A stretch of DNA of 64,000 nucleotides from Mermis nigrescens (lineage: Eukaryota; Nematoda; Enoplea; Mermithida; Mermithidae): the NCBI GenBank assembly GCA_036768485.1, contig JAVLUZ010000145.1:22787522-22851521 (forward strand). Reading direction: 5' to 3'. Under the pieces are notes generated by a model. It worked only from the letters and a program-made list of their open reading frames with translations. It was not told the origin of the DNA and made no database searches. Position numbers and translations under genes: made by a program. Position 1 is the stretch's first letter. Each line of letters begins with the position of its first letter. Shown here one piece after another: positions 45,310 to 57,300 of this stretch.

Positions 45310-48300
45310 GTAAAATAAATTCCCCATAATTAACGCATAACAGCACGCTGTATCCATTTCACTTTCATTAAATATCCATGTGATAAATTAACTATAATTA
45401 TTTAACTAATTAATTAATAAATTAATTAATTAATGTATAATTAATACTCGATAATTAATTAATGAATTAATGTGCTATTGAGAATACTTTACTAACACAT
45501 TTATCTTTCTACCCTCCTTGTTTGCTGCCTATGCAGCCCAAACGAATGTGGCAGGAATGAAAATATAAATATTGAAATAAAAAGACGATTCCGAGAAAGA
45601 ATTCGTAAATTTTTTACATTGTACGGTTTTGCTAATAAATAGGATACTTGGGGAAACTTAGCTGGACGAAATGAAAATTCCTCAATTTTGACAATATCAA
45701 TACCCGGGTTACCTACTCGTTATTACTTTTTAATTATTTTTTCCCTTATCGCACTTCAGAATGTATTTTTAGTGTGATAATTTTTATTTATTTTGGGATT
45801 GTAATTTTGATTCTGACAATGACACTTATTAGACTTTTTAGCACTTTTGGATTTTCGGCAATTTAGCTATTTGTAAAAATTTTTTCGAACGTAAATCTGT
45901 TAATTTTTTACATTATTAAAGGTCGGCAAAGCAACTTGTCGCCAAATTGCCGACGATATTATGAGATTAACATTATCGTCAGCGTTGCACGAAGTTCATC
46001 GCGGTTTTCAGTCTTTGCAGAGCGTTGGAATTTTATTGACGTTCGATCCATTTTCGCTCAAATATCGAACAGAATTAGCCAAAAGCGCCGAGTGTAATTT
46101 AATCGGAAAAAAACATTAGTTTCGTTGCGTTTCGAATTTATTTTAGAACTAATGCGGGCTTAACCCTCGCGTTCCCGTGTGTTTTTTAAAGGTAAAGGTT
46201 CCCGCGCTATGACGCCGTCCTAGCCAGGTTAAAATGTGATTAGTCTCCCTCAAAATATCAAATATTAGTATCGTTTTGTGCCGATTTTTTAAGCTCTTTC
46301 CGAATATGTTTGTTGTTTTTCGCTAAATTAACTTTGTCGAAAAGTTATAACTGAAAAAACTGCTACCATACATAAGCATAGGCATGAGGTGGACATGCAT
46401 TAAATAAAGACAAATAGTATATTTTAGTTGACTGAAATATCATCTTAGGACTGTAGCAGCTGATTGAAAAGTAGAGGCCTACCAACCTTGTACTAATCAT
46501 TGACCAAAACTTTTTTTTGTATTTTCAAGTTTTCACGTGATAATCATGAGAATTTGCTAATTTTTCAGGATGTATAATTTTATTTACTAGCTTTTACATT
46601 TCAAATGATGTAGGGCTACAATGAGGCTAGGCAAAGTTTTGTAGTCATACAAAACGTACAACCAAAAAATCACAAAAAAGTGATCGGCTAGGACGCCGTC
46701 CTAGTTCACGGAAACGTGAGGGTTAATCCATAGGTTTAGAATTATTATTGGATAATTATTTTAATTAATAATTAATTTAACAAAAAATAATCATTTTAAT
46801 TAATCTTTTTTGTAAGTAGTATTTATTTTACTATCAGAACCGTGTCCGACGGTTTCTTAGATATTTTGATGCTAACTAACTACCCATTCATGCTTACTTT
46901 TATCATTGAAAAACAATAGCTTTATGATTGTAATCTTGGGTATCATAGGCGTACACCGAGATTCGGCCGATCCCACTCAGACTGAATATTTTTTGTGTTT
47001 TCTGGTGACAAATGCGACCAAGGAAAATCGCGCATGTCGACCAAAATTACCTCAAAAATGGTGTGAAGCTGAAATAGCGTACAAACTATATTTTTTTACA
47101 GTTTTTAATCAATTAAAAGCATTTTTTCGGGAAATATGAGATTTTCATACATTTTTGATGTGTATGTTGCCAAGTTAGTTTTAAAAATTTCAAATTTTTT
47201 CAATCACTGCATAGTTGTCCACAAAGTCCTTTAACCCCTCTTTTCCTTTTTTCACGTCAGGTCATCAGCCAACTAACTAAAAATCTTTCCTATTATTTCT
47301 CGCTTTTCCCGTAATTTTTTAAACGTCTAATCTGCGCGTTAAGAAGACAGAGTCACGATTCTAGGACTAGATTTCAGAACAATAATTTTAAAAATGCGAA
47401 TGCATGAAAAATAATCAGAAAATAATAATGTTAAGCAATAATGTTAAGTAAAATCAAATTTTACGACCTCGATCAACTGTCGATATGCTCGTATTAATAA
47501 TCAAAGCATAATATTTTCGAAACTTAGATAAAAATACCCTTTGCTCTCAGGTATTCTGCAAGGTACTTCAACGGTGCTGATGTGCGTCGATGAGTGGGAA
47601 GTTAGCTTAATAGTAACGGCTTGTTGCAATGTAGTGGAGAACTTAAGATTAGCGAATTCCATCGCAGACGCCGATTCTTTGCTGCATTTCGCTCGGGTAA
47701 AGAAGAGTGTATTCCGTATCCTTAAAACAAATATTTACTCATTAAATGTTATGGAATGGCTTGAAAATTTGTTAAACTCGTTAAATCACAAGATGAAAAA
47801 TAAAAAATAACATGCAAAAATATTAATTTTGATTTTTAAAAAAATTGTAACTTGAAAACTAACATGTCAATAAATGATGAATTTCAATAATTTTCTGTAA
47901 ATACATATCATAATAGTTATAACGAAAAGTAACACCAAGCATAGGAAAAATAGAAGCCACAAATAAAATGAGGTACAGTAAATCTAGAAATTTCTCCATT
48001 GTTTGTAAGCTTTAAATTAAGAGCACTTTATTTATTTGTTGCCTTCTCATTTGCTTCATAGGCAACCAGCCCGATGTTGACTGAACTTTTGAAAATGGTT
48101 GGAAAGCGGGCCAACGATCTGATCGATCGCTCGAACGCCAAAATATTATACGCCGCTTTGGACACCTTAACGTCGTTGTTTCCGGCTCTGCTGTCTTCCG
48201 CTAGAAAATTGATCGATTTATCGAATGATAGTAAGCTACGTTTAGAAAGTAGCTTGTGGAAGCTTAGCTCGCAAAAATGTTCTGGGGAATCGACTCTCAC

Positions 48301-51300
48301 CAGAACAGGAAAATGAATTTTCTTGGGAAAATCAAGCCAAAATAATGGTCAAAATGGTCGAAAACTAATAATTCTCTGCAGCAGCGCTAGACATTGATTA
48401 GAAGCTGTGAGTCTAATTCAATTTTAGCGTTTGTACGAGTTTTTGAGACATTTGACTGAAAAAGCATTCTAGCCGACCCGCCAGACTGGTGTGACCCCAT
48501 ACCGGCCGCGCTGTTGCGCCTACCGGGTCCCAATAACCTTTGCCACCCCCGACCTAGCGCTCGAGCCAGAAGCAAACGAGATAACTGTAATACAATGTTT
48601 CCATCAGCATTCAAAACGGAGCTGACCCATTAGAACTTGATTTATGCGCAGAATGGCCACCACTTGATTTAAAAATAGCCTTTAAGCGATCGGGGCATGA
48701 AAACAACAAGCTTCGAATAGATCAGTGCATTTTCCATGCTTCTCATTTTTTCTTAATTTTGATGCGGTATTAGGCTAGAATGTTTAGATTTACACGTGGG
48801 CGTAAGGGGGGGGTGGTTTGGTGGTATGCACCCCCACAGAAGACCGATTCCCCCCTGAAATCAAAATAACCCCTCCCCAAGAATTCAATTTTTGAAAATT
48901 TCTTGTTTTTTTCGCAATTTTTTTCACGCCAATGGATAGTTCCTAATGAGAAACGTTGAAAAATGGTGTTTTTTCGTCATACCACTATATTTAAGACCGT
49001 GTTTTGACCTTTGAAAAACCTTGCATCCCCAGAATTTTAGTGCTGCCCACCTATGTTTGGATCCCGATTCTCGAAACATCATGGCTACCTCTTTATATTG
49101 AATTATCACTTCAACGCTATCTGCAATGTTCAAATCTGGCGAGTTGCCAACTCACATCAGCTCAGACCTTATTGTCCCAAAAATCAATTCCATTTATTTT
49201 CAAGCAAATGTTAAATCGCGCTGGCTTACGTGCAAGGTATTTCGAAGCATTTATTAAACATGGAATGGAAGCCCCTAATGCTTTAATAATCAGAATCTGC
49301 GTAGGCTAAATTTTCGATAACCTTGGAAAATGGCAATCGCTTATCTGAACATTTGTTGCCTTCATGCTCTGATCACTTTAAGGCTATTTTTAAATTGAAT
49401 GGTGGCCATGCTAAATATTTAATTCTTATATAGGTCAGTTCCGTTTTTGATGCTTACTGAAAGAGTTTATCACACTTATCTGATTTCTTTTTATTTCAAG
49501 TGCTGACGGGGTGACGAAGGTTATTTAAAACCCAATACCCCAGAACTTTCAATTTTTAAAAAAGAGAAGAAGAAAATGTGCTGTTCTGTTTCAATCGTTT
49601 TTTAGTAATTTATTGCCTTAAAGTGTCAATTTTTGCTCCTTTTTATTCGAAACAATTATACTCGACTATATTTTGTATAATTTAACTGACTTGTTCAAGA
49701 ATTTTCGATTCTTTTTTTTGTCAAAAAAGTCATGTTATGTATTTTTTCGGTGTTACGCTCCAAAATTCTTGTGCCCTGCTTACAACCAAGGTTATTTTTC
49801 AATAACAGAATTGGCATAATTAGAAGCAGAAAATTGTTACGAAAACGAAATAGCATTTTTCCTAATTATAATCACATAAATTAATAATCAGATAGAGCTT
49901 AAAACTCGTTCGTTTATTATTCGTTAATTTCGTATTTATTTTTATTTTCGTTTCATTTTCTTTGTTCAGTGCATAAGTTATCCGCAATCGTAAGCAAATT
50001 AACGAGATTATAAAAAAGGGAATACTGATCAGAACGAAATAGATACGAATTTCTATAGTGTCGACTGATTACATAATTAGTAATTAAGCAATAATAATAT
50101 TAATTAATAATTAGTATTCCGTTATTGTTATGAAAAATTTTAAATTCATTAATACGCTTAATACATGAACACATTTAAAAATTTTAAAACGCTCATTTTT
50201 TCATAGTGTGCGGGAAAATCACGAAAAATGCGAAAAAAGGCCTCTATGTAGCTATAAGTATAAATGAAACACGAAAGAAAAGCGAATGGATCTCTTAAAA
50301 GTGAGCTATTTGGGTAGAATAAAAAAACAAAATAATTTCGTCATATCAGTTTCGAATTGTCTTTTTCAGAAACCTTTGATTACTTTCAAACTTTGGACAA
50401 AGTAAATGGCTTAGTGCAGCGGATATCGTGCGAAATCGACAGAATAAGCTTAACGGTGCAATCTACGTCGAAGGAGGGGCTCAACTTCGGTCGAATGATG
50501 GAAGCCTCGCAGCTAACTCGGGCTTGTTTGTCTTCGATCGAAAAATTGAAGCCGATTGTGGAAAAGTGGCTATTGATGCTCGACGATAATTTTGATAATG
50601 CGGGTATAATTCTAATCAGAGCTCTCAACTGATAGTAAAGATCGAACGAGCTGGAGTCTTCTAGATCTCAAGGACAAAATAGAGAATTTTCCGGAAAAAA
50701 TTAGGCAAAAGTAAGGTCAAATACGGACAAAAGTAATAGTTCCTGCAGATTTTAATAAATTCAACCACGGAGCGTCAATTAGGACCGACTAGGTCGTAAA
50801 TATAGTCATCCGGGAGGCAACGAAAGTCAATAAATACGTGTTTCCGAAAAATATTAAGAAATAGCATTTTTTCTAGAAAAATTACGTGTGATTAGCTATC
50901 TTTTCTTTCCCATAAAAAAACGTATGTATGCTCATTGAAAAAATGTATTGAAAAGTTTGCCGCATAAGATTGTCTTGTCTTATAGCAAATTGCGAAAACG
51001 GGAGACTACATTCGGTGATGCACCTTGGTAATCGTAAAAGAAGGTTTGAGTGATAGTAACGAAGAAACAAGTGCGTTAGAGCCTATGTAGACCTTAAGGA
51101 CAATATGAAAAATTTTCGGTGCAAAATTAGACAAAAGTAACGTCACAAACAGACTACAACTGTTGTTTTCTTGTAAAATTGATTGAAATCGACCATAAAT
51201 CGTAAATTAGAAGCGATTTTTGGGAGTTTTCATGTTTACACTGACTTTTAGGGCCGTCTTAGACCCAGAACGCTTTTTTCTGTTGATCATCCGACTGACT

Positions 51301-54300
51301 CAGAACTAATTATTAGGTGTCTCAGCCACTAGGTCACAATTGGCATAATGAGAATTTTATATTGTGGACGGTTTTTCGGCGGAAGCCTATTTCTTAAGTA
51401 CTGTCGCCTAGCCTTTCAATGTATAAAAATTCTGGAGGGGGGACAGATGCTTTTTCCAAAGTGCCTTTTTGGGCTCAAAAAGAGCAGACGCGTGTCAAAA
51501 AATTATTTTTTGGCGTTTCTGACGTTACTCATCCTTCTTAGCCGAATAAAACATTTAAAAAATTCTAAAAAATATCGAAACAATTCAATCCAATATAAAA
51601 TACTTAGAAGGTTTGGAAGAATACCCACAAACCTGCTGCCCAAGCAAAAATGATGGTACTTAATCGTATACGCGCATATTGGATGTAACATAAATGTATA
51701 ATCATATAAAATCGTGATTTAAATTAAACTTTTTTGAAAAAAAATTCAAAACCTGCATGAATTTCCACTGATGTTATGGCACAAGTAAGTTTTTGCTCCG
51801 TACATGGATGGAGTGTTTAGGCCAGGACCATACGCGTGCGCAAGGCCAAAATTATAAAAAAAATCAACAAAATTTCTAAAAAAATTAAAAATTTAAAAAT
51901 ATAAAATTACGAAAAATTATATAATTCACTATCACATGAAATTTTCAAAGGTCTGAAAATGTACAGTAAATGCAAAATATGGTTTTTCTACACGTCTTGC
52001 CAAAACTCACGCCGAACATTACAAAAAATGGAATTTTATAATGCAACAATACATGTTTGGCAAACTTTAGCGATCGCCAGATTTAAGACAAGCAGGGCTT
52101 CAGGATCATCGATAATCCGGCTTAAATGATCAAACGAAATTTCCAGAAGGCGTATCTAGCGCGGAAACCTTTACATACTCGTAATTTTAAATTGTTATTA
52201 AAATCCTGGTTTTTCTATTTTCGTTTTAATATTTCTTTAGTATGCAGAATCTAAAGTTTACTTATCTTAGTGGGGTCTAGATTTTCAAATATTTTGCTTA
52301 AACGTACCTAAGTACGATTGATAATAAATTTTATCGCTAATTATTTAATACAATACATACATATTATAGACAATATTGCGAAAATATTTGGCAGTATGCT
52401 ATGCAGTCAGTACACAACGGGCATGAGGGTACGGTCTGGATCTCTAAAATTCAAAACACCCTTTTACCTGAATTCTACAAACCCCCCTGAATTCTAATTT
52501 CAAGATTTTTTGTTTTGTCAACAATTTTTTATTCAAATATGTAGAGTTAGCCAGAAAAACCCATAAAATTGCGTTTTTTGGCATTAACATCAGTTTTATT
52601 AGCACTTTTACGGTCTTTAAACTTTTTTAATCCATCAACTTTGGTCGTTGTGCATGGCGGTAAGTATCTTTCGCTTGAGAGAAATAGCAGGATAGAAAAG
52701 GCATCAGCGATTCCTGAAAAAAACTTTCATATTTTCACATTATATTCTTTTATTATTTTTTTTATTATTTTATTTGTTGTTTTTTATTATTCTGATTATC
52801 TTCTATACTCTTTATTTTTCAAAGAATTATTTGCTTGTAATTATAGATTTTTTGCGGATATTTTAGGTGAAAATGCAACGTGGCAGATTCTGCAAGGCGC
52901 CGAACGAATCGCTTGCAGAGTAAAGACGAATGAAGCGTCAGTTGTAAGAAAATTGTGCCAAGAAGTCGAACTGTTATTGAAATTGTTGTTGCAGAATAAA
53001 AGATTGTCTAGGAAGGTAACGCGGTTTGAAAATATGCTTTTGTAACCAAATTTAATCATTGATTATTTATTTATAATGCTTATTGACAAAATCATATTTT
53101 CTTTTAATTTTTTTCCTTTTTCATTACCATTGATTATTTAAAAATAATCAGATTTCACTGAGAAGTCTGAATATGAAAGGACGAAATAAAAAAATTACGG
53201 AGAGATTAATGCAAAATTATGTTAGGAAAAAGAAAATGTCGGTAAATTTCTGTCAAATTTATTTAAATCGATTAAAAACTGTGAAAATACTTTTAAAGGT
53301 ACTGTACAGTATATTTCAATGTTGGACTACCCTTCAAGACCATTATAGCTTAGCAATTTGATGTTAAGGTAAAGTTTAGGATTCGGTTTAATTTTGAATA
53401 ATGTTTGTCGACGAAATATACCCTTGGCTCGATATGAGTGTCGCAAATTTTTTATGCCACTTTGCCCTTAATTTGCTAATTTCCTTATTGATTGTATATC
53501 ATGATATGTATAATGTCAGATGAGAGTATAAGCCCTCTTGTGTATTTGCATATTATTCTTTGTTTCAGAATATGTATTCTTGTTCTGTAAACATCGTAAA
53601 CAATGTCATGTTTATCGGACCATATTTGACATTGCATTTTATTTGAATATGACTTGGGCCACAGTGCTGCGCTGGCGACTGAAAATATTTTACAAATTAG
53701 AATTAGAATAGTTTATTGGCTGAATTACATGGACAAGACATGTTACAACAAATACCAATACAATAATGCAAAGAATTATTAAATGAGCAATTTTAGGAAA
53801 GGAATTGTCAATAAATGCAAAAAATAACGCGAAATAAGTGAGTTGGTATGTAAGTAAAGCCAAGGCGTACAGGCAGTGCACTTACATACGCCCCTTAAGA
53901 AATTCTAATAAATTAAGCTTTGAAACCAAAACCCTAAACTGTTTAAAATTTCTGCAGTCAACAATACATTGTGGCAATGTATTCCAAATTCTAGCCACCC
54001 TGTTTGCAAAATCGTTCTTTCTACAATCCAAATGAGATTTTCTAATATACAACTTTATGTCGTTATTTGACCTAGTGCCCCTGTTAGGTGCAGATTCGAA
54101 AAAATCTGAAACAGAAAGCAACTGTCCCTTAATTATCCTAAAAGCAAAAGTAAGGTCAAAATAGATACGCCGTGTTTCGAGTCTTTCAAGATCTAACAAA
54201 TTCAATCGTTCGCTATAAGACAAATCCTGCTGTTGATGCCGCCAAAGTATTCGTTTTGTAAATTTACGTTGAACATTTTCAATTTGGTTGATGTCTTTTA

Positions 54301-57300
54301 TCAGGTAAGGATTCCACACCACCGTGCTATACTCTAGTATCGGTCTTACATAAACTTTAAATGCTTTCACCATCAAATCAATATTTCTGGAAATAAAAGT
54401 TTTTTGTATCAAAGAAGCAACTCTGGAAGCTTTGGATGCAATATTCACACAATGAATGCTAGAGGACAGGTCATTACTAACAAAAACTCCTAAATCCTTG
54501 ATAGAAGCTTCTGCATCAGCTAGATCTTTTAAGAAAAGGTTATAGATGTTTTTAGGGTTGCCATATCCCAAATACAAGGTTGCACATTTGTCATAACTTA
54601 TTTGCAGTTGCCATTTTTCGGTCCACCCATGCAATGAATCAAGGTCTGCTTGCAAGGATCTGAATTCACGTGAAAAATTAAATATTTTTAAATCATCAGC
54701 AAACAGCATGATATTGCTATGCTTGATACTATCGACCAGGTCGTTAATGAAAACCAAAAATAATGTAGGCCCTAGCACACTACCCTGGGGAACACCACTA
54801 ATTACCGGAATAGGGGCTGAAAGAAAACCATTTATTTTCACCTTTTGTGACCTACCCATCAAAAAAGCTTTAACCCAGTTGAGCAAAGTACCCGAGATAC
54901 CTAAAGATTCTAATTTCAATATTAGTTTTGAATGAACAACAGAATCGAATGCCTTACAAAAATCAATATAAACCACGTCCATTGGAACATGATTGTCCAA
55001 AGTTTTTGTCCACAGGTTTCTGCACTTTAAAAGCTGAGATGTACAGGATTTGTTCTTCAGAAATCCAAATTGTTGCTGATTTATTAAATCACTCTTGTCA
55101 AAATAGTCCAGGATGGCATTATTGATTATTGATTCCATAACTTTACACAAAACACAACATAGAGATATCGGCCTATAGTTTTCAACTGAGTGTGGATTGC
55201 CTTTTTTAAAAATTGGAATTACTAAAGCTTCTAACCACAAACGTGGAAGCATACCAGAACGATATGATACCTCAAAAATAGTTGAAAGGGGTTCAACTAA
55301 AGCAACTCGAATTTGTTTCAAAAAATAAGCTGACAGCCCATCGGGACCAACTGAGTGAGTGGGCTTTATCTTATTTAAAACTGCAGCAACTGTGCTATGT
55401 TCAAATTTAACTATAGGCCGATAGTCTACCTCAATTGAATCGATATTTAATGGTAGAATGCCGTTATCAATAGTAAAAACTGAACCAAAAAATTCATTGA
55501 AAGCGTTAGCTTTTTCGGTTTCATTAGAAAAAACCTGACCATTTGATTCAAGATCAGGCACAGATTGTTTCAATTTTAACCTCGCGTTAACAAAATTGTA
55601 AAAATTTTTCAGTGATGAACCTTGTTTTAACAGTTCATTTTCTTCACGACTGTAAAAATCCGCTATTGCATTCTCAACAGACTTACTAACCATTTTGTAC
55701 TGATCTGACAATCCCGGATTTTTCTTCAAAAGTCGCCAAACCCTTCTGTTCTTGCCTTGTAAGTTCAAAATATACTTTGGAAATTTTTTACGCGTTTTTG
55801 GTAGAGGACAAACTCAGTGGAACGTGAGCTTTGATCGTTGCGTTTAAAATGCCTAAAAAATATCATAAAAATCATCAATATTAGTACAGGTTGTAAAAGT
55901 ATCAGGCCAGCTAATAATAGATAGATCGTGCAAAATAGAAACATAATCAGCTTTTCTAAAATTAAAGTTTTTGATATGAGAATCTGTTTCGAATTTGTTT
56001 GGAATAAGAATATCAAAAGTTAGTGAATCATGATCGCTAGTAGAAAACGGTTCAACATTTTTTTACATTAAATACGCATAACTTGTAGGAACAGAAAATC
56101 AATTCTAATATATTATTACCTAAAGTGGGGAGACGTGTAAACTGATAGAGCCCAATCTCATTTACAAGGTCGAAAAACTGCGATAGAAATACTATTTTCA
56201 GGAAGAACAAGCCTTTTATTCCACCTGATTTCGGGAAAATTAAAATCACCCAAGGCCACTATTATTCTAGAAGTATTACACGACCACTTTAAATACTTCA
56301 AATAACTGTTGATCTACATCATCGTTTTTTCTTGGAGATCTATAACATAAGATAAACCTGTATTTAGACTCCAATATAGTCATATCGCAAGTAATTGTTT
56401 CTTGCAAAGAAAACTCATCAGGAACGTTTACATTTTTTATGGGTAAATTTCTTTTGAATATTATGGCGACACCTCCACCAGTCTTGTTTCTTCGATCATA
56501 GCGAATCAAACTGTATTCAAAGTTTAAAAGAAGCAAAGAATCTGCAATAAAATCAGTGAGCCAAGTTTCTGTAATAAAAATCAAGTCATAATTTGACTGG
56601 TGTAAAAGAAAATTGAGTTGGCCGAGTTTATTGCATAAACTTCTTGCCTTCAATAGAATACATTTCAACGTTTTGCAAACAGGATTGATTGTAACAGACT
56701 CTGATTTGTACTGAGAATACCTGAAAAATCTGGATTTTTGTTGTTTTACAATCGGTTCCTTAATCAGCTTGTTGTTCCACAATTTTATAAGGGGCGCAAG
56801 TCCCTACGTCGATGGGTTAATTAGCGAAACACAATTTTACGGTCATTCTTACGAACAATGCATTTTTTATTGTTATAGATTAAGTGTTCAGAATTTGCAA
56901 AATTTTTAAAGTTTTCTCTCAACTGACGCCCTTCTTGTCGTTGGCGATAGGTCAGATCTGGTCTGGCCCTCAAATCGCGAAATTTTTCGTCCAATCGTTT
57001 GACGACTTTGTTAATGAATGTTATAAACGACAGTTTTACCTTTGATGTCGCGCAGATCACCTTCGAGAACCGCGGGCGTTTGCCACCTGCATCAGCCGGA
57101 CCATCGCGGAAGAGGTACTGCACGTCGGACGGTCGTACGGGCTCAACGTCTTCATCCCTTTCCATGCATAGTAGATCACGAACGGCTGCAAGGTCGTCAT
57201 TCGAATCGGGCAAACCGAACAAGACGGCGTTGTTACGTTTAAGATGAGCTTCGATCACATCCTCAACGGCGTTAAAGTTTTTCGTGCCGCTAGGTGGAAG

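Noticed and set aside
53152..53298. Open frame after an AATAATCAG acceptor, phase-compatible with the vinculin-like exon ending at 53015
   Set aside because: The translation (lysine-rich, no vinculin pattern) is not needed: the exon at 58913 continues the helical repeat directly and in phase. Kept out as a chance frame, though an alternative exon cannot be fully excluded.
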